From: Cliona cf. orientalis
Lineage: Eukaryota > Porifera > Demospongiae > Clionaida > Clionaidae
DNA length: 64,000 bases
Reading direction: 5' to 3'
Assembly: GCA_963930775.1 (NCBI GenBank)
Contig: OZ005694.1
Coordinates: forward strand, 5,015,054 to 5,079,053
Both the position numbers and the translations under genes were made by a program. This document shows, in pieces, positions 51,764-62,356 of the stretch. Below the pieces are notes generated by a model. The model did not search any database. It saw only the letters and a program-made list of their open reading frames with translations, and was not told the origin of the DNA. Each line of letters starts with the position of its first letter. Within the stretch, counting starts at the first letter, position 1.

Positions 51764-51808
<45 letters not shown>

Positions 51809-52435
51809 TTTAATGACAATAAAGGCCAAGCCCATTAGTCACAATAATATTATCATAGTACAATTATTTATAGTGATGAAACAATACTTCTGCGATGTTC
51901 AAATTAATAAGCCAAGGGCGTGGTGCTGTGCCAACGATAAACTGATGACGTAATCGCCGATACAGACCTCGGGCCCAGGCAGAAAGCATGGACTAGACAC
52001 CTCAAGTAGCTACGCCGTCTGATATATATATATATATAGCTAGTATAATGATTATCGATCACTTTCATGTAGATTCTAGCACTGAAAAAGTTACTACTAA
52101 TAGCTGTGCTTTCACGATCTTTTAGCCACGCCCCTTTGAATGGCCGTCCTGTATCCTGACAATAATACTTAATACTATAGAGGCATTAATCGCCACTAAT
52201 ATTATTTTATGGACCTTCGTAGCTCCAGCACAGAACTGTAGCCTCATCGATAAATTTAACCAGCTATAGCTATCCGCCATAAGTTATAGTTGGACACTCA
52301 CAGAGTATTATATAAAAGTTAACTTTGCGGGATGCGGGATGCGGAGCTCCGCATCCCGCATCCCGCAAGGTGCGGGATGCGGGTTGCGGGTTGCGGAATC
52401 GAACGAAATTGCCCTTCTCGGCTTTCATAGAAATG

Positions 52436-52480
52436 TTTTTGAAAGTGAACGAAGGCTTAATCTGTAATATTAATATTATT
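52436..52480 (+). pseudogene. Tc1/mariner-like DDE transposase relic (right part)
   Basis: Directly after the right target duplication the frame continues FLKVNEGLIC, matching the segment that follows NPVEE in this transposase group. It is the continuation of 50045-50244. Confidence 0.55.
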
Positions 52481-52607
52481 ATTATACTTATGAGACAACC
52501 CAGGTAGCTAGCTATCCAAACAGTGGGTGAAAGGATTTTCCAGTATACTGATTTTGTAGAGGCTGCAACTGTTTATATTTTGAAACATAATAATATTATT
52601 ATAATAA

Positions 52608-52905
52608 TAACAAGTATAAAAACAATTGAATAAAATTGAAGGATGAAGTAGGGATGGCAATGCCAAAAGTACACAAACAAGATTTTTAGGGATAAGAGAT
52701 AGCTAATCACAACCACGATATATCCCTACGCTTGCTTTTCTACAGACCTATTGATGTCGACTTATTCAAGGCATGCTATACTTGGAGTGTTCTTGACTTA
52801 GCTATATGTGGGGAGTAATTTATGTTCTCCCTAGGTCTGTTAGTCATTTTTATTATTATTGATTATTTATGATCCCCTGCTACTCAAAAAAGCAAGAAAC
52901 AATCA
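52608..52905. mobile_element. Foldback MITE (GTAGGGATGGC family), second copy
   Basis: AACAATTGAATAAAATTGAA, GATGAAGTAGGGATGGCA and ATATATCCCTACGCTTGCTT match the left half of 21575-21925. The right arm is eroded. Confidence 0.6.
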
Positions 52906-53233
52906 GCTTCTTCGCTTTTGTTATTACATGAGGTAAATGGTGGAGTCAAGTCTAATATTTCAATGAGTGCAAACAGCTGTAGATTTTTGTATATTAGAAT
53001 CTTTGACTTTTCAACTTAGATATTATTATTATAGCTAGCTACCCCAACTATTGACATTTTTTGGATTGTGATAATAGTTAGTGTCTTATTTCCATTTTCA
53101 ATTTACAATTCAATTTCTGAATCTAAAGTTTATAGTGGCTATAGATCCATGACGGTTAATACATACCCGAGGTAAAGCCTAAAGTTCAAGGCTAGCATAA
53201 CCGTATATATGTCCGTATCAGCTACGTAGCTAG

Positions 53234-53985
53234 TCATTACCCCGCGCGCATGCGCAAGGGGTAAAGCACTCGGTCGTGTCGTCGTTGTCGTTGTTGTTGT
53301 CGTCGTTGTTGTCGTTAGCACAAAAATCGCCATATCTCGAGATAATTATAGGTGTCTAAGCGACTCGTAATCGCAAGGGGTAAAGTAATCGGTCGTCTCG
53401 TCGTTGTCGTTGTTGTTGTCGTCGTTGTTGTCGTTAGCACAAAAATCGCCATATCTCGAGATATAGGTGTCTAAGCGACTCGTAAGCACAACGAATCAAT
53501 CGAATTCGGAGAAAAACTGGCTTCAGTTTACGTCAAATCGAGGGCTACGGTCCACGAGCGTCACAAATAGTGCCTTTTTGTTGGCCGCCGTAGCCACGCC
53601 TATCGGCAGTGCCCGCATAATGCATGCACATTGTGCTTTCTGCTCATGCGCATAACTAATAAGCGTGTGACTGGTAAAGATCGTCGATGTTCTAAATAAT
53701 GCTCGTGACCTCTATAGTGACTGAAATCTGAAGCCCCATGGAACCAATCACTATGTAAGATAGCTACACTATTATCACAACAAAATTTAGGTACAAGTTC
53801 ATGTCTTCCTATAGTCTGGGTGCAGAGAGCACTGTTTCAAGTGTCACTGGGACAACTATATAGCAGCATAATTTTCCATTATTTCTCTCAAGTTCACAAA
53901 ATTATAGCCACGCACCGAAAATAAATCTATAGATTGCGCAATGTGCGCGCGGGGTATGTGCTCTACAGAGCTCTAGTATTATAAG
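53234..53985 (+). mobile_element. MITE (ATTACCCC family), longest copy with internal duplication
   Basis: The left end is ATTACCCCGCGCGCATGCGC and the right end GCGCAATGTGCGCGCGGGGT, leading to GCTCTACAGAGCTCTAG. The block AAGGGGTAAAG, the GTCGTTGTTGTTGTCGTCG run and AATCGCCATATCTCGAGA occur twice in tandem (about 53254-53350 and 53376-53470). Confidence 0.75.
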
Positions 53986-54251
53986 GCATATGATTTGTAC
54001 ATAATAATAATAATAATAATATTACATGCATGATTATTATAGGATGAGCAACAAATGATAATCAGATCAGATTCTATAAGTGCCTCATGAGAATGATCAT
54101 AACTGCAACAAGAACAAATTGAAAATAATCACACGACTTAATAGTAGCAACTGTGAAGAGTAGCACTGTGACAAGACTAGTACTATATAGCTACATAAAT
54201 TGGATTTAATTTGACATCACAAACGTGGGTGCATGTATACATAATATAACA

Positions 54252-55837
54252 TTAAACAGCACCTGCAGGATGACCCAGACTGCAATACAAACTTATTCCT
54301 ATACAGCACAATAACATTACCGGTTCTAAAACTGGATAGCTACTAACAATTCTGATGTGAAGATATCCACTGCGTATGTAGGGATCCAGCTTGGTTGAGC
54401 CAAATGAGTAACTGCCACAATTCACATTGAATACTAATATCTCCTAACGGCTTGCTCCCTTTCAGTTGAATATTAAATTCATCATCACGACCTCGTGGTT
54501 GCTGATTCACTAGTGCAACTTTCATCACTGCTTTGAGAGGCCATTTGAGAAGATTATCAAATTCCCCTCGTATGACTCTACAGTAAAATGTGAGCGAATT
54601 TGAGAAAAGGGGTAACTTCGCGCATTTCCCGAAGTTTGGTTTTAAAACGCTTATAACTTTGGAACCATAGCAGCTATGAACTTCAAACCTGGCATAAATA
54701 TTCTTCCATCATCCTGCTACACTCGCTGCAAATCGCGAGCCCCGCCCACTTCCGGTATGGGCGGGGCGTACGCGCGCGTCGATCGCGTTCGAAAAACGCC
54801 GTTTTATGGCCCTCTTTGGCGGCTCACTGCTCGGGACAGGAGGCTTGCTCTAGCTTCTAACGTTGGATCTGTGAAGTAGAAGGTCCAAACTGCTTGCAAA
54901 CCAAGTCTGAAGCCTAGGGCTCTTACTGGCTTGAAATGGTGGTAGGCTGAAAAGTGACAAAAAATCGCGTTTTGCGCGAAGTTACCCCTTTTCTCAAATT
55001 CGCTCACAAATTATAATAAAAGCACCAATTGAAACAGTGGGTCATGGAAGAAATCGATTCGTAGTCTGTATCCTTGGTTGTGGGAGTAGAAGGGTGTCGA
55101 TGACCATGGATTAAAATTCGTAAACTTCTTAGGATTTTCCACTCTAAAATCTATGGGAAATATCTGTCTATTCGATCGCAATTGTTCTGCTTGCTCTTTA
55201 GTTCATCTATTTCTCCTCTCATCACCTTCATTTCTTCTTGCTGTCGTTTGTGGCTCACAGCCAGCAGTGAAAGGTGTGCAACAAGTCCGTCCTTCAAGTG
55301 GTCTGGCATGTTTCTACGAGGCAGTCTGACCTCACAGCCAGCATAGTGGAAGTCACACTCAACTACCGGGCGCTTATCACAGAGCTCATTCTTATGGTGA
55401 AGGAGTTTATTTCGTTTGATGAAATCAGAACAATAGCTGCACTCAACTTCAGCGAACTCACAGCCCTCTAGCTCCTTATCATCTCGGTCTTGCGGATTCA
55501 GATTCAGGTGGTCGTCGAGCTTCCCCAGCTCTCCTTTCCACTCACAACCTTTCTCCTTGTTAACGCAGTAGACTTTGAACCCATAGAGAGGCTGCTGGAG
55601 ACCCAAGTTAGGGAAGTCATTGAAACCACCTTTATTGCAGCAAGGGCAAGGCTTGTTGCTACCCTTCACCCTCTCAATCATTGGCACAGCCTACAGAAGC
55701 TCTTTCCACAGCAGGTCACTTGGTAAGGCTCTCGAAGGATATAGAGGCAAATGGGACACTCACTCTGAAGGTAGTCTGACAGCAGGGGCTTCTACAAATT
55801 CACACTCAAATCCAACCTGATTCTTGGATACTGCCAT
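54252..55837 (-). pseudogene. TRAF-like protein pseudogene 1 (RING, TRAF zinc fingers, MATH)
   Basis: The family acts as signalling adaptors or E3 ligases downstream of immune receptors. From the ATG at 55837 leftward: VGFECEFVEAP, a RING (ECPICLYILREPYQVTCC, then GKSFCRLC), TRAF-type zinc fingers (PCPCCNKGGF, YCVNKEKGCEWKGEL, CEFAEVECSYC, VECDFHYAGCEVRLPRRN), a short coiled coil (HKRQQEEMKVMRGEIDELK) and a MATH domain (DFRVENPKKF...NPWSSTPFYS...GEFDNLLKWPLKAVMKVALV...GSTKLDPYIRSGYLHIRIVS). Lesions are 4-nt and 5-nt insertions in the RING, a 1-nt loss before MATH, a 420-bp transposon in MATH and a late frameshift. A shortened RING-less product from 55687 is possible but would lack MATH. Confidence 0.82.
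54589..55008. mobile_element. MITE with 36-bp TIRs inserted in the MATH domain
   Basis: The left end TGTGAGCGAATTTGAGAAAA and right end TTTTCTCAAATTCGCTCACA are perfect inverted repeats. They extend inward through GGGGTAACTTCGCGCA. The second TRAF copy lacks it at the matching site. Confidence 0.9.
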
Positions 55838-55859
55838 TTTGTTTAATGTCAAAATTAAT

Positions 55860-56205
55860 GATATTCACTACTTCCTCTAATAGTATGAATATAATATCAC
55901 ATTGTCTTAAAAATTACAAATCTATACTATAGATCTATATTAAGTTGACACATGATGATATTGCTGTCATAGCTATAGATCAGGCTGATAACAACAAAAT
56001 GATCTGCCGATAGTGCACCTATAGTACATTAAATTTGTTTCCAATCCCGTACGTTTACCATTCTGTGTGATATCACAAACTAAATTCATATCTGCAGATG
56101 AATCACATTTTATGTTCAATATAGGTAGATCTATTGCAGTGTAGATTTATAACACGATGTGCAGTCACACGAGTTCAGCCTGAGGCTGATGCACAAGCAG
56201 CACAT
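55860..56205. other. No gene seen
   Basis: AT-rich flank upstream of TRAF pseudogene 1. No promoter motif or coding sequence is recognised. Confidence 0.5.
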
Positions 56206-56208
56206 GTA

Positions 56209-56895
56209 CAGTGCTTCAAGGCAAGAGAGCAAATTTTTTGAACTTCTATTTTTTGAGGTTAAATGAGCTTCACTGTGCTTAATAACATCTACAGATATCA
56301 TAAAAATCACTTTTATCGTTTTTTTTGCACAACTCATTATCCCCATATATAGCTAGTAGAGAAGCCGCACAATTTCAGGCAGTTTTTGAGCCATTTTTCA
56401 CAAATCTTGGACAAAAGTGGCAATATCTCACGAGTACTTTAGAGTTGAATCTTCAAATTTCGGAATCTGAAACTCTAATACAAGTACATTGAGAGGGTCA
56501 AGTGGATTTTCTTAACTTTTCAAATAAAATGCCAAAAGTTTTTGACACTCGAAAATGACATTTTTAATGATATCCGACAAACCATATATACTTCCCTTAG
56601 CCTTCAAACTTGTGTCCAAGTAACTTCATATGGTGCCACATCAGAGGAAAAAGTGCAGTTTCTTAACTCAAAATAATAAGCTTTTTCTATGCCAAAAGTA
56701 TTTCTCAAAGTGGAACCGCTTGTGAAGCCATTGCAGCGAAACTAATCAAAATTACATCCCATAAATCCAGCTGTAAATTTCAATATGGTTGTAGAAAGTG
56801 TAAACCAGATTTCATCCGATAATATTAAACAGAACCATCTTTACAACCATTTAAGCTCAAAATCAAAAAATTTGTTCTTTTGCCTTGAAGCACTG
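56209..56895. mobile_element. TA-flanked TIR element, mariner-like ends
   Basis: The ends CAGTGCTTCAAGGCAAGAG and CTTTTGCCTTGAAGCACTG form about 34-bp inverted repeats with two or so mismatches, flanked by TA. CAGTG termini with a TA target fit the Tc1/mariner group. The 687-bp interior has no transposase frame. Confidence 0.8.
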
Positions 56896-56953
56896 TACAT
56901 GCACTGTATGTTACCACACATGCACTCTGCAAGTGATTAACAATGTCATAATT

Positions 56954-57529
56954 GGGGCGAGCCTGAGCGAGCCCCACATAAACGGTACATCCATGCGCGA
57001 ATTGTATATATATATATATATTATTATTATTATGGTACGTCGGTCACCCTATAATAGCCAGCTATGGACATAAACGCGAAATAGTCTATTGCGCATTCTC
57101 ATGCCTCAGACTACGAGCCGTATATATGCCGTTCTAATTTAGCGAATTGCAAATTTACCCTCTTTTTTTCTACATCGCGCACGCACTGGACGAGATCGAG
57201 AAGTACAGTAGGCTCCAAAACAGGAGAGAGAGAGAAAGACAAACTCATCGTCAGCTCAACAGCGCGAGGAGCAGCTAAGAAGGTGATAAAGATAGACGTA
57301 CTGCTCACTGAGCCTGTGATAATAGAGCCGGGCAGCTACGCTATAATTTTGACTATTGGCTATGGGTAGATACGTACATGTACGTGGAGGGAACTGTCAT
57401 GCAGCTGTACGGCACTATGACTGTCATTGTCTGCTTCCATCTAGTGCATGGTCTTCAGGATCTATCGTGCTATGGCTTTGTCTTTAGCTACTTCCAGAGT
57501 ACAACAGAGGCTCAGCTCAGGCTCGCCCC
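56954..57529. mobile_element. GGGGCGAGCC-ended element, second copy
   Basis: The left edge is GGGGCGAGCCTGAGCGAGCC and the right edge CTCAGCTCAGGCTCGCCCC. Interior words are the inverse of 51113-51763. The homology continues past the right edge (AACAGGCCCTGCATGACACT), so the true element end lies beyond it. A related end is at 58187-58208. Confidence 0.65.
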
Positions 57530-57599
57530 AAACAGGCCCTGCATGACACTAGTAATAATATTACTAGAAAGATGATAATCATCATGCGGGGCGAGCCTT

Positions 57600-58186
57600 C
57601 GCTCATGCAGTGAAATTTGCTATAACATTGATGTTCTCAAGGAGACGAAAGTTGTATCTCATTATTAACATTGTAAAATGACATTTCGTATATATATTTA
57701 TGTGATTGATATTTAACTCTTTGATTGTTGTTGATATTTCTATGACTTTTAATATTGATGATTAAAAATTTTAAAGCGCGCTAGCTAGCTACAACATCAA
57801 AGTTGCATGATTCTATTTAAAGCACAGTCTTCATAAGTAGCCGAGTTAGTTCCATAGTCAAGCATTAATTACTTAAAGTTGGCTTAGACCGTACCTTCTC
57901 CTTCTCTTCTTACATTGCAGGTTGGAACAGCACACTCACGATCACAGATGCTTCAGACTTGTCGACAACGCACACTGTACGTACGCGTATATGTACGTAT
58001 AATTTAATACATGTATGTACAATGTCAGCATTATGACCATCTTTACCTAGTACCTGTACGTAATGACCATCTTTACCGATTGACATCATGACCATACGCG
58101 CATGCGTGATAAGCACGTGGACGACGTATCGCTACATACATACATACATAGGTACAGCGAATTTGCCATATGTTACTCTTGCATTC
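57600..58186. other. No gene seen
   Basis: No domain or RNA signature. The part may be interior of another GGGGCGAGCC-ended element, since matching edges lie at about 57594 and 58208. Confidence 0.4.
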
Positions 58187-58212
58187 GGGGCTCGCTCAGG
58201 CTCGCCCCGAAT

Positions 58213-58254
58213 TATTAACCCTCGGCGCATGCGCCGTAGGGTTACGGTAGTCGT

Positions 58255-58287
<33 letters not shown>

Positions 58288-58620
58288 TAACTCTGTAACT
58301 GCTACATACTTCGTTTGTGAGTCTCAAGCTCGTGTTATATGATTCCTTATGGCGTTTCAAAGCCATGTATTGTGTGGATTTCGCTGAAAACGCTTTGTTC
58401 TCCAGTTCTGGCGACATTTGCTCAGGACCGCTACCTTCCACCATAGGACCATCCTTCCACGCACCTTGGCAGCTTTTCGATGGACAGAATGAACAATAGT
58501 AGATTTCTTTCAAGGTACAAACTAAGAAGTTCCAGCTACAACTCCTGTAAAGCTACTGCCTGCCTGCCAATAGTCAGCGAAGTATAAACTGCTTAGCTTC
58601 TTGACTTCAAGCCACACCCA
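58213..58620. mobile_element. AACCCTCG-ended MITE, inverted copy
   Basis: The left end TAACCCTCGGCGCATGCGCC is followed by GGGTTACGGTAGTCGTTCTG and a (GTCT)n tract at about 58256-58287. Further in are GTTTGTGAGTCTCAAG and ATTTCGCTGAAAACGCTTTG. It is the reverse of the 8436-8770 copy. Confidence 0.65.
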
Positions 58621-59404
58621 ATGCACTTGTCTCTATTTACACGCAAGTTATGCTACCGTATACATTGTACTGCACTCTCTAGCCAGCTGTCTTTCACTTG
58701 AAAGGCTGCCCAGCAGCTGGTAAGGACGTTTAATAGTACTAATATGAATGTGCTTGTAGCCTTGTACCCAGGCCCTTGGAGGGTACCTTTGGTTCTCTTA
58801 GTACCACCCAGTTTACTTGCAACACTTTCTGGGCAGAGTTATTGTATTTTGTGATTTGATTATGCCTCCAGTCTGCAAGCAGTGTCCTAAATATTCAGTG
58901 TTCCATGGCAGAAATCTGTGTGTGTGTATGTATGTGTGACTTCCACTGAGTTTATTCCACTGGCCTAAGGAAAGCAAGAGAATGAGCAATAGCATCACTG
59001 AGAATCAGCAGATGAGATTGCATTGAGGCTAGTCACGGATAGCACCAGAAAAGCACAAATTTAATGGTGAGCAACGCGCCACTTGAGGGTTTTGGGCTCT
59101 AGAGAGCTCTAGTTTTAACTGTATTAACACCACTGAACTTCTGACAGCCCCTGATCCCTTCAGTAGAGTTTATTTCCATCCATTCTTAAATTTACCTTAA
59201 GATGGCATGGTGAACAATGTTGAGAAGAATCGCTCATGTCCAGGTCTGCCACGTGGTGCCAGTATCTTTGCCATATTTGGCTCAAAGTTCAATAAAATTT
59301 AATGACAAGAGTGTTGGGTATTATGTGACTGCATAGATCTGCAGTGAGTGCAGTCGAAGACTGAGAGTTTCCCTGCCCAGTATTGTACGTCACTATACTA
59401 TGAA
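58621..59404. other. No gene seen
   Basis: It contains GCTCTAGAGAGCTCTAGTTTT near 59095, matching a repeat edge seen at 11640 and 53970. Nothing coding is recognised. Confidence 0.45.
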
Positions 59405-60537
59405 TCTCACAGCGCCGAGGGTTTGCACCAATGGTGTTCATTATTGTTATGGACATTACAAAAAATTATTGCTGATCAATATTATTATTATGATGTCGTT
59501 GTCTGAATCAAATCAATGTATATAATATCATTGAGTCTGCAGTGCCCCACATTCACTAATTCAAATTTTATGATATCAATGCATCTGTTCTAAACCTGGA
59601 TACTAACAATTCTGATGTGAAGACATCCATTACGTAGGTAGTGATCTATATTGGTTAAGCATGCGCAACTGCCACACCTCATATTTGCTTCACCTTGTAC
59701 CTAATTGTTCCATTTTAGTTCAATAATATTATTAAAATCACAACCTCGTGGTTGCTGATTCAGTAGTTCAATTTTCATCATTGCTTTGAGAGGCCATTTG
59801 AGAAGATCATCAAATTCCCCTCGAACAAGGTAACAGCGAATAAAAAAACCCAAGTCCGAGTTATAGAATATAATTTGTAGTTTGTATCCTTGGATATGGG
59901 AGTAGAAGGGTGTTGATGACCATGGATTACTCCTCGTACACTTCTTAGGATTTTCCACTCTAAAATCTATTGTATAATCAATCTCAAATGTTCTGTTTGC
60001 TTCTTTAGTTCGTCTATTTCTCCTCTCATCATCTTCATTTCTTCCTCTTGTCTCCTTTCCAAAGCTTTCATTTCCTTTTGATGCACTTTAATTTCGTTTT
60101 GATACGCTTGTATTTCATCTTGCTGTCGTTTGTGGCTCACAGCCAGCAGTAAAAAGTGTGCAACAAGTCCATCTTTCAAGTGGTCTGGCATGTTTCTACG
60201 AGGCAGCCTGACCTCACAGCCAGCATAGTGGAAGTCACATTCAACCACCGTCAGAGGGCACTCCTTTCCTACATGGTCATCAAGCTTCTGCCGCTCAGGG
60301 CAAGCGCCACACTTGTACTGGGTAACAGCCACACACAGGCCAGTGGTTGTGAGTGACATCTTCAAATGTCGATTCGTACTCGTTGAATATTCACAACTGA
60401 AAGGTCGTTTATCACATAATGCATTTTTATGATCCAGGAGTTTGCTTCGTACAATGATGTCAGAACAATAGCTGCACTCAATTTCAGCGAACTCACAGCC
60501 CTCTAGCTCCTTATCGTCTTGCAGATTCAGATTCAGG

Positions 60538-61870
60538 CATGCAGTCTACACTAAGACCACCGGAAGTCCATATACGTACAATACATTTTAATGTCAACGC
60601 GCGGTTTGCATGCACTGGACCAAAAGTAAGATTTCCTTTATGTCATGCTTACCAAAACATGAGCTTTCCGACATGTATTTGGCAGAGGATAGGGCAGAGT
60701 TTTTGTAAAATAAATGAAATGTGTAGAAAATTGAAGGGCCGAGAGCCATAGTGGGCTAACCCCAAATTAAATGTGGGGAATTGTCTAAAAAGCCCAAAAA
60801 TGGACTAAAAACCATACATTGTACTCTACCAAGTTGCTGAAATTTTCAGAAATGTGAATTTTCTGCAGCTCATGAAACACATTTTAAACATATTTTCAAG
60901 ATACGGGGGGCTAATTCAACATTTGTGGGTTAGCCCACTATGGCTCTCAGCCCTTCAATTTTGCCCTATCCTACACATTTCCTACATGCATGAAATCTAA
61001 ATTTTTATCTAGTGATGGCGCCTATGGGGGTTAATGATATGCATGCCATGCATGTGGGGTCAAAAATAGTGCATGTCTATGTACAACTGTATCTTCTAGT
61101 GTGAGATAGCTATCGTTCTATCTTAAGTACCATTGAAAAGAGGAAGAGCTGAGCTTCACATTGATACCAAGAACAAGACTAAGCGTGCCGAGATGATCGA
61201 TGTAGAGATGACAAAGATTTCGGCTGCGTATGGCTGAGGGCATCTTTGAATTGGGGGCAAATCAGTAACTATCAAACCAGCGCTAGGGGACTTGGTCCAC
61301 AAGTAGGTAAGTACCAGAGCAGTTATTCCGCTGAATCCCGAGTCTTCCAGGACCACTCTGCCACCACAAGCGCTCTTTGAAGATCGAAAATAATTTATCA
61401 CCTTAGTCTGTTCTATTTTCTTAACTAGACGGTCAACCAAAGAAAATACTAAACTTTAGCTACTAAACTAGCTAGGTTATAGCTACCAACTCTTCGTCTT
61501 GAGTACTTTCTTCGTGATACTTCAACTCGCGCGTCCATTTTTCGATCTTTTCTGGCTGAATGGAACTTTGAATTGGGGGCAAATCAGTAACTCTCGTTCC
61601 AGAACCAAAAACGAGGCATCCTCGATGTCTATACCATAGTGGCAGTGTATAGCAGTAGCGTGGAACAGAACCGCTCGAGGCGCTTCGAGAAACGAGCCTT
61701 CGAAAACGAGAAAAATTCATTCTGTCCTGGGTAGGGCGCGGTACACGGATAGATATGCGGACGTATACGAGATTATTGCGTGTACCCGCGTAATACGTAC
61801 GCGTGCGTGCGTGCGTAATCATACGCAGCAAACCGTTTTGCCATTAAACGGGAGGTCTTAGTGTAGACTG
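60538..61870. mobile_element. 1.3-kb TIR element inserted in TRAF pseudogene 2
   Basis: CAGTCTACACTAAGACC near 60542 is repeated inverted as GTCTTAGTGTAGACTG at 61855-61870. Without the insert the flanks GATTCAGG and TGGTCGTC join as in the intact paralogue at 55500-55516, so the borders are reliable. CAGG is present on both sides as a possible 4-bp duplication. Minus-strand frames at 61156-61440 and 61472-61831 share the phrase VTDLPPIQ and may be captured gene pieces. A smaller foldback (60729-60960) is nested inside. Confidence 0.8.
60729..60960. mobile_element. Nested foldback with 33-bp arms
   Basis: AATTGAAGGGCCGAGAGCCA on the left and TGGCTCTCAGCCCTTCAATT on the right pair with one mismatch, and the pairing goes on through TAGTGGGCTAACCC. 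It interrupts the larger element. Confidence 0.8.
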
Positions 61871-62123
61871 CAGGTGGTCGTCAAGCTTCCCCAATTCTCC
61901 TCTCCACTCACAACCTTTCTCCTTCTCAGAACAGTAGATCTTGAATCCATAGAGGGGCTGTTGAAGTCCTTTGTTGGGAAAATCATTAAAATCGTCCTCA
62001 TTGCAGCAAGAGCAAGGCTTGTTGCTAGCTACTCTTCATTCTCTCAATGCACTGCCTACAGAAGCTCTTTCCACAGCAGGTCACTTGGTAAGGCTCTCGG
62101 AGAATAATATGGAGGCAAATGGG

Positions 62124-62238
62124 GTCAAGTGGCATAAACGGCACCCAAATTTTCGCGTGCTATTGTGACAGGGTTTTAGGTCAACGGTATCTTCTATGGT
62201 TGAAAATTTTCGCGGTGCCGTTCTTGCCACTTGATCCG
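62124..62238. mobile_element. MITE with 9-10-bp target duplication in the RING (Mutator-like)
   Basis: The ends GTCAAGTGGCATAAACGGCA and TGCCGTTCTTGCCACTTGAT are inverted repeats. GGCAAATGGG flanks both sides (62114-62123 and 62239-62248). A 9-10-bp duplication is typical of Mutator-like elements. It splits the RING codons between ECPIC and the following strand. Confidence 0.85.
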
Positions 62239-62356
62239 GCAAATGGGACACTCGGTTTGAAGCCACTGTGGTGGCGCTTCAACAAATTCACACTCAAATC
62301 CAACACTACGAGCTGAGATTGCCATTTTGCTGCTATTTTTAGCAGGTCACATGAGT

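Larger units (their letters stand above)
50245..52429. mobile_element. 2.2-kb foldback element with about 460-bp arms
   Basis: The left arm (about 50245-50705) is inverted at about 51965-52429. Outer ends are TATGGAAGCCGAGAAGGGC and GCCCTTCTCGGCTTTCATA. GAAATG flanks both sides (50239-50244 and 52430-52435), and joining the flanks restores the transposase frame, so this is a 6-bp target duplication. Both arms contain GCGGGAT heptamer arrays near their ends. The middle carries a heptamer palindrome and a nested second element. No transposase is encoded. Confidence 0.88.
59590..62325 (-). pseudogene. TRAF-like protein pseudogene 2 (RING, TRAF zinc fingers, MATH)
   Basis: Paralogue of the pseudogene at 54252-55837, same strand. 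From the ATG at 62325: VGFECEFVEAP, TECPIC, then a transposon, then ILREPYQVTCC and GKSFCRQCIERMK (to about 62025). Zinc fingers follow (NEDDFNDFPNKGLQ, CSEKEKGCEWRGEL) to 61875, then a second transposon. It resumes at 60537 with CEFAEIECSYC and VECDFHYAGCEVRLPRRN. A longer coiled coil (60165-59985) precedes the MATH domain (VENPKKC...NPWSSTPFYS...GEFDDLLKWPLKAM, NGCLHIRIVS) and a stop at 59590-59592. A 1-nt loss breaks the frame before MATH, and an extra segment near 60300-60360 (YKCGACPERQKLDDH) suggests a zinc-finger duplication. Confidence 0.8.

Noticed and set aside
57111..57308. Minus-strand frame near the TRAF genes
   Set aside because: Lies inside the GGGGCGAGCC-ended element and is matched by non-coding sequence in its other copy.
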